DNA from: Photobacterium salinisoli
Lineage (GTDB): Bacteria; Pseudomonadota; Gammaproteobacteria; Enterobacterales; Vibrionaceae
DNA: 64,000 nt
Assembly: GCF_003614885.1 (NCBI RefSeq)
Contig: NZ_QZMS01000011.1
Span: 248,001-312,000 of the forward strand
Reading direction: 5' to 3'
Positions 35,199 through 44,067 of the stretch are shown here, one piece after another; within the stretch, counting starts at the first letter, position 1; every line of letters begins with the position of its first letter. Below the pieces are notes generated by a model. It saw only the letters and a list, made by a program, of their open reading frames with translations. It was not told the DNA's origin and did not search any database. The position numbers and the translations under genes are program-made.

Positions 35199-36134
35199 TC
35201 AGCTGGCTAGCGGATCCACACTTTGAGCCGGGGCTTTTTTAGACCAGTACGCCGCCAGCATTGAACCAGAAATGTTATGCCAGATTGAAAACAGCGTGCC
35301 GGGGATCGCCGCAACCGGGGAAAAGAATTTCATCGCCAGCGCGGTTGCCAGACCGGAGTTTTGCAAACCTACCTCAATGGCAATAGTACGGCAGACCGTC
35401 TCACTGAACCCCAACAGACGGCAGGAAAAGTACCCGGCTGCCAGGCCTATCCCATTATGAAGAATAACCGCCAGGGCAATCACAGGCCCGATTTGCGTCA
35501 GGCTGTCAGCATTGAGTGCCACCACAATCGCAATAATAATGACAATGGCAGTCACTGACAGCAAAGGCAAAACAGGGGTAAGCCGACGGCTGAAACCTGC
35601 TGCGAAATGATTGATCAGCACTCCGCCCAGCACAGGTAACAACACCATTTTTACCAGACTGGAAAGCATGGCCACCATAGGGACTTCGACACTCAAACCT
35701 GCCAGAGAGCCAGTCAGCAGCGGTGTCAGAAACACGCCGAGTAAGGTCGACATTGCCGTCATGGTAATGGATAGCGCAACATCCCCTTTGGCGAGATAAC
35801 ATATCACATTGGACGCTGTACCACCGGCGACGCTGCCCACCAACACCATGCCGACAGTTTGCTCTGGGTTAAATCCCAGCGCCAGACTGAGCACTATGGC
35901 CACCAGCGGCATGACGGTAAACTGCAGAAGCACGCCTACACTCACTGCACGTTTGTTCTGTACTACCGCCAAAAAATCCGTCGTTTTCAGCGTCAGCCCC
36001 ATTGTTAACATCACAAATGTCAGCAATGGCACAATAGCGGTTTTCAACCCAACAAAAAAAGCCGGCTGAACATAGGCATATCCTGATAACAGCACTGCCC
36101 ACAGCGGAAAAAGCCTGATTACAATCCCTAGCAT
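35199..36134 (-). CDS. Bile acid:sodium symporter (BASS) family transporter
   Basis: 311 residues, nine to ten membrane helices. The conserved VLVGSVAGGTASNVICYLAKG and IAIEVGLQNSGLATALA blocks are the two BASS crossover motifs that bind Na+ and substrate. In bacteria the substrates are organic acids such as pantoate or keto acids rather than bile acids. It is 24 bp downstream of an alpha/beta hydrolase gene and probably cotranscribed with it. Confidence 0.92.
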   Translation of the reverse strand: MLGIVIRLFPLWAVLLSGYAYVQPAFFVGLKTAIVPLLTFVMLTMGLTLKTTDFLAVVQNKRAVSVGVLLQFTVMPLVAIVLSLALGFNPEQTVGMVLVGSVAGGTASNVICYLAKGDVALSITMTAMSTLLGVFLTPLLTGSLAGLSVEVPMVAMLSSLVKMVLLPVLGGVLINHFAAGFSRRLTPVLPLLSVTAIVIIIAIVVALNADSLTQIGPVIALAVILHNGIGLAAGYFSCRLLGFSETVCRTIAIEVGLQNSGLATALAMKFFSPVAAIPGTLFSIWHNISGSMLAAYWSKKAPAQSVDPLAS

Positions 36135-36158
36135 CTTGTTCTCTCAATGAATCTTACG

Positions 36159-36986
36159 TCATTCCATGGTGTGCCGGAAAAACGGCAGTAAATGCCCTGA
36201 GACTGCTTCCGGTTGTTCCAGTGGTGTTAAATGTCCCGCTTCTGCAATCAGCTCAAGGCGGCTTCCGGTGACACCATCCAGCATCAGGTTGGATTCCAGC
36301 ACAGAGCGAATCTTGTCTTGTACGCCGACCAGCAGCAGGCACGGGAGAGCGAAGTTTTCGGCATCTTCAAAACTGTCACGGCGGCCAAACCACATACGTC
36401 CGGCCTGTACCAGCGCACTGACCGCACCGCCCTGATAGTGCGCTAAACGGGCACGAAACTGCGCAGCCAGTTCAGGCTGCCGCTGCTCTAGATTCTGGCC
36501 AAACTGCAAAGGGGTAAAGAAATCGACAAATGCCTGGCTGAAACACTGAGCGGATTCCGCCTCCCGTAACAGCGCCTGATATTTCAGGTTAACCACTTCA
36601 GGCTCCAGGCCGGCAAAACTGTCCAGCAGCGCCAGGGACTTCACTTTAGCTGGGGCAAGAACGCCCAGTTCGATCGCCCAGCTTCCTCCCAGTGAATGGC
36701 CGGCAATACCCACTTGTTCTATGCCAAGGTGTTCCAGTAGTTCGTTAATCAGACTGGCATAATCAGCCAGTGTCGCGCTGGCAGACGGAGCGGCATCGGA
36801 TTCGCCGTGCCCCCAGAAATCTGGCACGATACATCGAAAAGACTGACTGAGCGCCGCGGTCTGATGTTGCCACATAGTGCTGTCCCACAGGTAAGCATGG
36901 CCCAGAAGGATCACCGGTCCCTGCCCAATGTCCTGATAACTGATACTCTTAAATCGATGCCTTTGCTGCGGGGAAATACCGTTCAT
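36159..36986 (-). CDS. Alpha/beta-fold hydrolase
   Basis: 275 residues. Oxyanion region LLGHAYLWDSTMW, nucleophile elbow AGHSLGGSW, acidic residue in LVGVQDKIR and His in EAGHLTPLEQ: a complete triad. No signal peptide. Substrate unknown; it is grouped with the BASS transporter gene, which suggests the two handle related organic acids or esters. GGAG precedes the ATG. Confidence 0.9.
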   Translation of the reverse strand: MNGISPQQRHRFKSISYQDIGQGPVILLGHAYLWDSTMWQHQTAALSQSFRCIVPDFWGHGESDAAPSASATLADYASLINELLEHLGIEQVGIAGHSLGGSWAIELGVLAPAKVKSLALLDSFAGLEPEVVNLKYQALLREAESAQCFSQAFVDFFTPLQFGQNLEQRQPELAAQFRARLAHYQGGAVSALVQAGRMWFGRRDSFEDAENFALPCLLLVGVQDKIRSVLESNLMLDGVTGSRLELIAEAGHLTPLEQPEAVSGHLLPFFRHTME

Positions 36987-37010
36987 TGTTTCTCCATGTC
37001 TTTTTTGTAC

Positions 37011-37178
37011 TTATACCAATCGACATAAGTCTTTGATCATTCTTGCTGGTTAAAACCGCTAATCACTGCGTTATGGATTTTGTCGTTAGAACCACTAGCG
37101 AGCTGCAATCCATGCCTTGTTCTAAGCGATTTTTCCTGCGCAGTGATCTGAACACTGACTTATCCCGATTGGTATTAA
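37011..37178. repeat. 168 bp palindromic repeat (MITE-like) with terminal inverted repeats
   Basis: The ends TTATACCAATCGACATAAGT and ACTTATCCCGATTGGTATTA are inverted repeats (17 of 20 match). Inner blocks also pair (ATCACTGCG / CGCAGTGAT). I recall this type of element as multi-copy in Vibrionaceae and Shewanella genomes. Its right end supplies the stop codon of the MATE gene. Confidence 0.78.
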
Positions 37179-38539
37179 TTCTGCTCTGCCATCGCCGCAG
37201 GTGTAAATTTCGCGACCACTTTATGCATGCCTTGCTGGAAACACAGCCAGGCCATCAATCCGGCGGCAAGATTACCAAACATCGCCCCGATAAACAGGCC
37301 CTTTATTCCGCCAAAATGTGCGCCCAGCCAGATCAACGGAAGGAAACAGGCAAATAAACGTAAACAGGAAATGACCAATGCCCGCATCGGCATTCCCAGC
37401 GCATTACTTACCGAGACCATCAACATACACACCCCAAGCGGGCCGAGGCTGACAGGCACCCAACGAAGATGAACCGAAAGAAGCTGACTGACGGATGGAT
37501 CGCTGCTTAACACGGACGGCAGCCAGACAGATAACATCAGTAACATAGCGGCGATGGCAAACTGCCAGACCATGATGAATTTCACGGCCAGCCGTATCAG
37601 TGCGGTGATGGATGCCATGTCTTTTCGTCCCAGACAGCGGCCCACCATTGGCGGCATAGACATAGTAAGTGCCAGTACCACCACAATAGAGAAAAATTCC
37701 AGTCTGGAACCTAAGGCCCAGGCGGCGACGGCAGCAGCACCGAAGCCTGCAACCAGTTTGGTGGCCAGCATGGAAGCGAGCGGCGGCATCAGTTGGCTGA
37801 GCATGGCGGGCGCCATAATGTTGAGGAGTTCTTTTACTGATGCCATGACATGCAAACCTTGCCAGTTCAACGACATCCAATGCCGTTTGATGACGATAGG
37901 AAACATCACCAGCATACCGATAGCAAATGCCACTATGGTGGCCATTGCCGCACCGGCAAGCCCCAGATCCAAGGTAAAAATAAAGAGCGGATCCAGCACC
38001 ATATTCAGCAGACTGGTGACCACCATCATGATACCGGGCAACACAGTATTGCCATTGGCCCGACACAAACTGTAGGCAAAATAGACCATGGCGCCCAGCC
38101 AGGCACTGCACAGCCAGTATGGCCAGTAAGCATCAATGAGTGGCCGGACATTCTCCGGGGCGCTCAGCAATGAAAGGATTGGCCCTCTCAATAACCAGAT
38201 GGCAATTCCGACGACCACGACAATCAAAGCACCGGTCAGAACTACCAATCCACCTAACTGCTTGGCACGCCGCTCGTCACCACTGCCGAGCACCCGTGAG
38301 ATCACCGCCGTCGTGGCGATACCCAGTCCAACCTGAAGACCAATAATGATCATCTGTATCGGTAGCGTGAAGCCCTGTGCAGCAAGTGGCAACACACCTA
38401 ACTGTCCGATGAAGGCACTGTCGACCAGTTGAAAGCTCATCAAGGAAAGTACACCGAACATCATCGGCCAGGTCATGGAAAACAGCTGTCGCGACAGCGA
38501 ACCTGCTTGGGTGGAATCAGTGGGATTAGATCGGGGCAT
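37175..38539 (-). CDS. MATE-family efflux transporter
   Basis: 454 residues, twelve membrane helices in two related halves (TWPMMFGVLSLMSFQLVDSAFIG near the N-terminus; APAMLSQLMPPLASMLATK in the second half). MATE pumps export drugs and metabolites using Na+ or H+; this belongs to the DinF/NorM broad class. The stop codon TAA falls inside the terminal repeat of the adjacent MITE-like element, so insertion of the element probably set the present C-terminus. The ribosome-binding site is weak. Confidence 0.9.
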   Translation of the reverse strand: MPRSNPTDSTQAGSLSRQLFSMTWPMMFGVLSLMSFQLVDSAFIGQLGVLPLAAQGFTLPIQMIIIGLQVGLGIATTAVISRVLGSGDERRAKQLGGLVVLTGALIVVVVGIAIWLLRGPILSLLSAPENVRPLIDAYWPYWLCSAWLGAMVYFAYSLCRANGNTVLPGIMMVVTSLLNMVLDPLFIFTLDLGLAGAAMATIVAFAIGMLVMFPIVIKRHWMSLNWQGLHVMASVKELLNIMAPAMLSQLMPPLASMLATKLVAGFGAAAVAAWALGSRLEFFSIVVVLALTMSMPPMVGRCLGRKDMASITALIRLAVKFIMVWQFAIAAMLLMLSVWLPSVLSSDPSVSQLLSVHLRWVPVSLGPLGVCMLMVSVSNALGMPMRALVISCLRLFACFLPLIWLGAHFGGIKGLFIGAMFGNLAAGLMAWLCFQQGMHKVVAKFTPAAMAEQN

Positions 38540-38616
38540 AATCAGAAATTCGTCAGAAAAAAGAAAGTGTAAAGGGCTGGTACGTCAGTACGAAGACAGT
38601 GAGTGAAAGTAGTCGG

Positions 38617-38640
38617 AAAAACCCTGCCTATGTGGCAGGG
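38617..38640 (-). terminator. Terminator of the pyrophosphohydrolase-like gene
   Basis: CCCTGCC / GGCAGGG stem with a five-base loop, followed on the minus strand by TTTTT. Confidence 0.8.
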
Positions 38641-38665
38641 ATCAAGCGCTGATGAAACTCAGAAG

Positions 38666-39244
38666 TTAGTTAGTTACTAATGTCACCAGATCTGCAGGGC
38701 GATAATACACAGATTTCAGGACTTTCCCTTTGCGGATTACTTTGTCTTCCAGCTCTACATCCTTGGCACATTTAGCAATGATGTAATCGCCTTTCTGGTT
38801 ACCTGTAATCTCGACACCCTGCTTGGCATAAAACGCCTGTGTTTCCGAAAACTCCTGCTCGTTACGGCACACCTTGCTCATATTGCTGGCATGCACTTCG
38901 TCCCAGCAGGGCACGAAATCGATATTCAGTCGTTTGGCAATTTGCAGCAACAGGTCAATCATATAGCTGACACCGAGGTTATCCTGAACCTTGCTGTCAC
39001 CCAGATGTACCAGTCGTCCCATCAGTACATAGACAGTGTCCACAATGGCATCGGCCTGCTCAACCAGTGAATCGGCTTCCGCCAGTTCTGTCAGTTCTTC
39101 TACTGCCAGCGAGGTATGTAACTGATCCATTTGCTCATTCAGCGTCGATGGATTTTCAATGTCCAGATCAAACGTAGTACGAAACTCTCTAATGTCGCGA
39201 TACAAGTGGTCAAACAATGCCTGATCCAGCACAGTCAGTTTCAT
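38666..39244 (-). CDS. All-alpha NTP pyrophosphohydrolase-family protein (MazG/PRA-PH-like)
   Basis: 192 residues. EELTELAEA followed by EQADAIVDTVYVLMG gives the ExxE-x12-ExxD metal-binding signature of the MazG-like superfamily (about residues 50-75). The C-terminal part adds a domain with W-DEVHASNMSK, a known companion motif in such proteins. The likely job is hydrolysis of unwanted nucleoside triphosphates. GAGGA precedes the start. Confidence 0.82.
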   Translation of the reverse strand: MKLTVLDQALFDHLYRDIREFRTTFDLDIENPSTLNEQMDQLHTSLAVEELTELAEADSLVEQADAIVDTVYVLMGRLVHLGDSKVQDNLGVSYMIDLLLQIAKRLNIDFVPCWDEVHASNMSKVCRNEQEFSETQAFYAKQGVEITGNQKGDYIIAKCAKDVELEDKVIRKGKVLKSVYYRPADLVTLVTN

Positions 39245-39553
39245 ACTAAAGTCCTCATCAATCTATCGTCATCGTGCGAAGCGGAAAGTCGCTGAATCCC
39301 TGTCAATAGAGGAAGCGCCGCCAGCTACACGGTTAAAAGTCGGCGAATGGTAACACACTCATATCCAGCTTTCATCGTTCTTCACCGTACACAGAGGCAG
39401 GATGACGTTCCCGATAAAACAGAAAACCCGGCAATATTCAACTTATGCATAACACCCTGCCGCATATGCAATAGTGATTTGCGACACAAGTCACTGAATT
39501 GATTCCGTTGTCGCATACAATACGCTCACGATTTCATAGAAGAAAGTACGATT
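39245..39553. other. 309 bp intergenic region
   Basis: Divergent promoter region between the pyrophosphohydrolase-like gene and the zinc-ribbon gene. It contains a 7 bp inverted repeat TGCGACA / TGTCGCA at 39480-39515, next to a TACAAT that could be a -10 box. No gene seen. Confidence 0.4.
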
Positions 39554-39718
39554 ATGTGTCCACATTGCAAAAGCAAAAGTGTTCCTCTGCGTATTCGCCG
39601 AACGATGTTAGATAAAATTCTTAACAAAAACAGTCATAAATTCCAGTGCAGCCGTTGCAACAAACACTATTTCATCAAACTCGGCAGTTATGTGGGTGCT
39701 GAGACAGCTGAGCGCTAA
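39554..39718 (+). CDS. 54-residue zinc-ribbon protein
   Basis: Starts MCPHCKSKSVPLRIRRTMLD and has a second pair CSRC at about residues 34-37, so a CPHC-x30-CSRC zinc ribbon. It is basic, with an aromatic HYFIKLGSY after the second knuckle. Probably a small nucleic-acid-binding or transcription-related protein. The ribosome-binding site is weak, but the motif and codon use support a real gene. No similar gene nearby. Confidence 0.7.
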   Translation: MCPHCKSKSVPLRIRRTMLDKILNKNSHKFQCSRCNKHYFIKLGSYVGAETAER

Positions 39719-39820
39719 ACAACATCTGGACGTTTACCGTCATTGAACTGTTATAATCCTGAGGCATATTCACAGAAACAGTCGTTACCTGTCTCTTTTT
39801 CTTGATGGTACTGATCACAC

Positions 39821-40540
39821 ATGATTTCCGGACATCGCGGAGCCGCTGCGCTGGCTCCTGAAAATACTCTGGCAGGCTTGCAGGAAGCCGCTAAACATCA
39901 GATACAGTGGGTTGAAATGGATACCCAAATCTGTGCGGATTTTATCCCAGTCATATTTCACGACAAAAAAGTGAACCGCTGCACCAACGGCCGTGGTTAT
40001 GTCCGTGAGCTGAATCTGGCTGAATTGAAAGCCCTTGACGCCGGTAGCTGGTTTAGCACGAACTTTGCCAACGAACGCATTCTGACGCTGGATGAAGCAC
40101 TCAATGCCTGCCGTGCACACCAACTTAAACTCAACCTGGAAATCAAGGTTCATGATGAGGCAGAAACCGAGTTACTGGTCAGCAAGGTTGCAGACACCAT
40201 TGCCGCCAATGATTTCCCTGCTGAATCGCTGATACTCTCGAGCTTTTCCGTTAACGCTGTCGCCTGTTGCCAGCAACTGATGCCTCATATCCGCCGAGGA
40301 TTGATCTGCGACAGCGTACCGGCAGATCTGATGACATTGTCAGAGAAGCTTGAACTGTTCAGCGTTCATATGGACTACCGCCTGCTGGATGAAACACTGG
40401 CAAGCGAGATTAAACAGGCCGGTTTGGAGCTTCATATCTGGACCATGAATAAACCAGAATTGGTTGCCCAGTTTTACCAGTGGGGCGTCGATATCATCAT
40501 CACTGACAACCCGCCACTTCTGCTTTCTTCCCTTACCTGA
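39821..40540 (+). CDS. Glycerophosphodiester phosphodiesterase (UgpQ-like)
   Basis: 239 residues. The GDPD signature is clear: HRG at 5-7, PENT at 13-16, E32/D34 and HD at 47-48, and the late EIKVHDE. It hydrolyses deacylated phospholipids to glycerol 3-phosphate. No signal peptide, so the cytoplasmic UgpQ type. The canonical tkDG motif reads ICAD here, a small deviation. The ribosome-binding site is weak, but the start matches the family (MI.GHRG). Confidence 0.9.
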   Translation: MISGHRGAAALAPENTLAGLQEAAKHQIQWVEMDTQICADFIPVIFHDKKVNRCTNGRGYVRELNLAELKALDAGSWFSTNFANERILTLDEALNACRAHQLKLNLEIKVHDEAETELLVSKVADTIAANDFPAESLILSSFSVNAVACCQQLMPHIRRGLICDSVPADLMTLSEKLELFSVHMDYRLLDETLASEIKQAGLELHIWTMNKPELVAQFYQWGVDIIITDNPPLLLSSLT

Positions 40541-40646
40541 CACAAGCCGGGCTCAGCCCGGTTTATTTCTGGCCGGATACCCGCCTTTATTGCGTAATTT
40601 TTCGGCTAAACCTCAAATCATCTGCCACAGACTATGATTATTGCTC

Positions 40647-40652
40647 TATAAT
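40647..40652 (+). promoter_or_regulatory. Candidate -10 element of the DEAD-box helicase gene
   Basis: A consensus TATAAT lies 79 bp before the start codon; the -35 match is poor. The leader contains an imperfect stem (ATACCAAACG / CGTTCGGTAT) close to the ribosome-binding site, of a kind that could give cold control. This is an inference. Confidence 0.45.
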
Positions 40653-40730
40653 CCCTGGTTTTGGTCAGTCATACCAAACGGAATCCTCAGCTTAGCGTTT
40701 CGTTCGGTATACCGTCTGTAGGAATGTAAC

Positions 40731-42023
40731 ATGTCATTTGCTTCACAAAATTTTGCTCCGGAAATTGTTCGCGCTTTGGATGAATGTGGTTATGAAAAAA
40801 TGACTCCGATTCAGCAAAAAGCGATACCTGCTGCTCGTCGTGGTGAGGACATTGTGGCAAATGCCCAGACTGGTACGGGTAAAACAGCCGCTTTTTCACT
40901 GCCGATCATTCAGAAAATTGCCGACAACCCCAAGCCGAGAAAAAGTTTTACGACGCGTGCGTTGATCCTTGCGCCGACCCGTGAACTGGCAGAGCAGATT
41001 GCACGCAACATTTCAGATTACAGCCAGTATCTGGAATTACGTGTGGCAGCTGTGTTTGGCGGAAAAAAAATGTCGAGTCAGGAAAAGCAGCTTGAAAGTG
41101 GTGTCGACATTCTGGTTGCCACACCGGGTCGTTTAATTGAGCACTTGGATTTAGGTAACCTGTCGTTAACGAACCTGGAATTTCTGGTGTTCGACGAAGC
41201 TGACCGTATGCTGGACATGGGCTTCATTGGTGATATCCGCACTATCTTGAGCGGTATTCAGGGCCATCCGCAAACCATGCTGTTCTCGGCGACATTCTCC
41301 AGCATGATGAACAAACTGGCGGGCGAGATCACTCACAAGCCAAAACGTATTTCTGTCACACCTGAAAACTCCACGGCAGAAACCGTGGCGCATGTGGTTT
41401 ATCCTGTTGATGAAGAGAGAAAGCGTGAACTGCTTTCTGAGCTTATCGGCAAAAAGAACTGGCAGCAGGTGCTGGTGTTCGTCAATTACAAAGAAACAGC
41501 CAATGATCTGGTGACAGAGCTGAAACTCGACGGTATCAAAGCGGTATTATGCCATGGTGATAAAGCACAAAGTGCGCGTCGCCGTGCGCTGGAAGAGTTT
41601 ACAACAGGTAAAGCCCGGGTGATGGTGGCAACAGAAGTGGCAGCACGCGGACTGGATATTCAAGGTCTGCCGCATGTCGTGAACTATGATATGCCATTTC
41701 TTGCCGAAGATTATGTACACCGCATTGGCCGTACTGGTCGTGCCGGGCAGCAAGGCCATGCTATTTCCTTTGTGAGCCGCGAAGAAGAACTGACTTTGCT
41801 GCAAGTGGAAAAACTCATCAAGCAACGCATTCGCCGGGTCATCCTTGAAGGTTACGAGCCCGCTAAACGTGATGCACTCATTGAGAAACTGAACACCAAA
41901 GCGTCTTATCGTGATCGCAAGGGCCGGACCAATAATCCGGATCAGTCTGCCGCAGAGCGCCGGATGCGCTTACAGAAAGCGATCCGTAGTCGCAGTACTG
42001 CACCTAAAACATTGAAAAAATAA
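40731..42023 (+). CDS. DEAD-box RNA helicase, RhlE-like
   Basis: 430 residues. All helicase motifs are present: Q-motif (MTPIQQKAIP), AQTGTGKT, PTRELA, FDEADRM, SATF, and HRIGRTGRAG in the second domain. The VFGGKKMSSQ and DEERKRELLSELIGKKNWQQ segments are RhlE-like. A basic tail follows residue 385. It remodels RNA in ribosome assembly or decay. Confidence 0.93.
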   Translation: MSFASQNFAPEIVRALDECGYEKMTPIQQKAIPAARRGEDIVANAQTGTGKTAAFSLPIIQKIADNPKPRKSFTTRALILAPTRELAEQIARNISDYSQYLELRVAAVFGGKKMSSQEKQLESGVDILVATPGRLIEHLDLGNLSLTNLEFLVFDEADRMLDMGFIGDIRTILSGIQGHPQTMLFSATFSSMMNKLAGEITHKPKRISVTPENSTAETVAHVVYPVDEERKRELLSELIGKKNWQQVLVFVNYKETANDLVTELKLDGIKAVLCHGDKAQSARRRALEEFTTGKARVMVATEVAARGLDIQGLPHVVNYDMPFLAEDYVHRIGRTGRAGQQGHAISFVSREEELTLLQVEKLIKQRIRRVILEGYEPAKRDALIEKLNTKASYRDRKGRTNNPDQSAAERRMRLQKAIRSRSTAPKTLKK

Positions 42024-42037
42024 TTGCTCTAGAACAC

Positions 42038-42073
42038 AACAAACCCCAGCCTAAGCGGCTGGGGTTTGTTTTT
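42038..42073. terminator. Terminator after the helicase gene
   Basis: AACAAACCCCAGCC and GGCTGGGGTTTGTT arms, five-base loop, then TTTTT. It also faces the convergent GGDEF gene. Confidence 0.92.
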
Positions 42074-42079
42074 GAGCCA

Positions 42080-43036
42080 TCAGGATTGCATCTTACTGAG
42101 ATACATTCTGGAATCCGCTTTCGCCAGAATCTCGTCCAGGTTCATCGTTTTACCGGCAGGCAAGGTGTAAACCCCGGCACTGAAAGATAACTGATATGGG
42201 CGGTTTTGCTGTACATTGAAATCATCCACCGTTTTCTGAAAACGCTGAATCATCGTCTGTGCTTCTTCTTCCGCTACCCCTGAATACAAAACAACAAACT
42301 CATCCCCACCGACTCGAGCAAATAAGTCAGAATAGCGAAAACTCTGACTGATCAAAAATGCAAAATCCTTCAACGCATCATCACCGGCCTGATGACCAAA
42401 CTTATCATTGATTTCTTTAAACTTATTCAGATCGAAAAAGGCCAGTGAAAAAGGCGTCCCATGGATATAGCTGTTTTCCAGGCTTTTGGTCGCGAGTTTG
42501 ATGAAACCACGCCGGTTAGAAATCTGTGTCAATTCATCAATGGTTGCATCATGCAGAGCAGACAACTCCTGCTCGGCCATTTTGGCCAGATCAATAAGAT
42601 CTTTAACTTCATCTTTGTCCATCGAATGGGGCTGATGGTCGAAGATACACAACGTACCCAGCTTGTATTTATTATCGTAAATCAGAGGAATACCGGCATA
42701 AAAGCGGATATGAGGTGGCCCGATGACCAATGGATTATCATGAAACCGTTTATCCTGGGATGCATCAGAGACAATAAAGGGGCCATCGGCCAGGATTGCA
42801 TGTCCGCAAAATGACACTTCTCTGCTTGTTTCTTTCAAGTCATCACCGCAGCAGGATTTAAACCACTGTCTGTCACTATCAACCAGTGTCACAGTTGCAA
42901 CAGGCACATTAAAAAGCCGCCTGGCCAAACGGGTAATCCGGTCGAACCTTTCTTCCCTGCCTGTATCGAGCAAAGATAGGGAACGTAAGCACTGCAAACG
43001 CTCAACTTCGTTTATGGGATTCTCTGGCACTAGCAT
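42080..43036 (-). CDS. GAF-GGDEF diguanylate cyclase
   Basis: 318 residues. An N-terminal GAF domain (about 25-160; VSFCGHAILADGPFIVSD and PHIRFYAGIPLIY are typical) is followed by a GGDEF domain (about 165-318). The active site RVGGDEFVVL is intact (GGDEF 243-247), and the inhibitory I-site RYSD (234-237) is at the right five-residue spacing, so it should make c-di-GMP with feedback control. Soluble. AGGA precedes the start. The gene is monocistronic and could feed c-di-GMP to VpsR-type regulators such as the one encoded at 54.8 kb. Confidence 0.93.
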   Translation of the reverse strand: MLVPENPINEVERLQCLRSLSLLDTGREERFDRITRLARRLFNVPVATVTLVDSDRQWFKSCCGDDLKETSREVSFCGHAILADGPFIVSDASQDKRFHDNPLVIGPPHIRFYAGIPLIYDNKYKLGTLCIFDHQPHSMDKDEVKDLIDLAKMAEQELSALHDATIDELTQISNRRGFIKLATKSLENSYIHGTPFSLAFFDLNKFKEINDKFGHQAGDDALKDFAFLISQSFRYSDLFARVGGDEFVVLYSGVAEEEAQTMIQRFQKTVDDFNVQQNRPYQLSFSAGVYTLPAGKTMNLDEILAKADSRMYLSKMQS

Positions 43037-43265
43037 GGTCACAGTTCCTACACTTATTTAACGACTCACTCCATTGCCTAAAATATACCATTTTGGGATA
43101 ACCAATAAAGGGTTTGCCACTCCTTTCGCCGTATTCCTCCAGTCATAAATCTTACTTTTACGATCAATTACCTGTTGTTGCAATCTGATTCATACTGGGT
43201 GCACACTTTGAGTACCCATTAATGGCGAACTCAAAAATAGGGATAACGAACGCCATAAAGCGCTA

Positions 43266-43769
43266 TCAGAGCTGTTTGTAGAAGAATATCGTTGCATCGA
43301 ACTGGCCGGATGCACTCAGGGCAAAATCAGGAATTCGTCCGGCCTCGGTATAACCCAGCTTACGATACAGGGAGGAAGCAACATCGCCTTCACGGGTATC
43401 CAGTACAATCAGGTTGCGCTTCAACTGCCGACAGCATGTTTCAGCCTTTAGCATCAATGCTTTGCCTACTCCTTTGCCACGGGCAGCCGTATTGACCATC
43501 AACTTTTCCACTTCGGCCCTATGCCATCCGTTACGTTTTGACGTCAAAGCAAGCTGCACTGTGCCAATGACGGAATCGCCCTCACAGGCGACAAACAATT
43601 TACGCCCGTCACCTAAATCATTCGCAACCCCAAGCCAGTAAGCCTCTGCTTCCGCAGTGCTTAACGGGGGCAAAAAACCGATCGAAGCACCATCATCCAC
43701 GCAGTTTTTCAACAGCTGGATTAACGTCTCTTTAAAGGGCGAAACGTCCTGAATCTCAATCACATCCAT
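43266..43769 (-). CDS. GNAT-family acetyltransferase
   Basis: 167 residues. AEVEKLMVNTAARGKGVGKALM is the acetyl-CoA binding motif A region (R-G-x-G-x-G/A), followed by VLDTREGDVASSLYRKLGY. It is close to small YjgM/PhnO-like members; substrate unknown. The start at MDVIEI is preferred to an ATG seven codons upstream, but the ribosome-binding site is weak. Confidence 0.87.
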   Translation of the reverse strand: MDVIEIQDVSPFKETLIQLLKNCVDDGASIGFLPPLSTAEAEAYWLGVANDLGDGRKLFVACEGDSVIGTVQLALTSKRNGWHRAEVEKLMVNTAARGKGVGKALMLKAETCCRQLKRNLIVLDTREGDVASSLYRKLGYTEAGRIPDFALSASGQFDATIFFYKQL

Positions 43770-43832
43770 GTTGCATGCCTGTACTATCAAAGACTATGTT
43801 GCCTGTTAAACCTTGTATACCTTCAAGCCTGA

Positions 43833-43994
43833 TCATGGGGTCTGAATCACGCAGATCGGGAAGTCACCCGGGTTTCTGCCGCCGCCCATGTCCAGACACA
43901 CGTCTTCATAGCGAAAACGTTCAAATTGCATACCTGCCCAGAAAACTGCCAGCAGGATAACCAGAGCGGCAGCGACTTGCATCACTTTTTTCAT
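43833..43994 (-). CDS. 53-residue single-pass membrane peptide with a Cys/Gly motif
   Basis: Sequence starts MKKVMQVAAALVILLAVFWA, a membrane helix or signal, and then has a short outer part DVCLDMGGGRNPGDFPICVI with two cysteines that may bond. An AGAGAGG sequence precedes the ATG. The same C-L-D-x-G-G pattern occurs, from memory, in small Vibrio proteins of unknown function. A shadow reading frame on the other strand is not a gene. Confidence 0.65.
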   Translation of the reverse strand: MKKVMQVAAALVILLAVFWAGMQFERFRYEDVCLDMGGGRNPGDFPICVIQTP

Positions 43995-44039
43995 AACAAC
44001 CTCTCTCAGGCAAACTGAACATCAGCCTGAACATACTGA

Positions 44040-44067
44040 CTCACCTGGCACAATCCGTTCAGGTGAG
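44040..44067 (-). terminator. Hairpin at the 3' end of a GNAT gene
   Basis: CTCACCTG / CAGGTGAG stem overlapping the stop codon of the GNAT gene; no strong U-tract. Confidence 0.45.

Noticed and set aside
37404..38111. 235-codon open frame inside the MATE gene
   Set aside because: Same-strand shadow in another frame; the MATE reading is unambiguous. The product is rich in His, Cys and Arg, as expected of a shadow.
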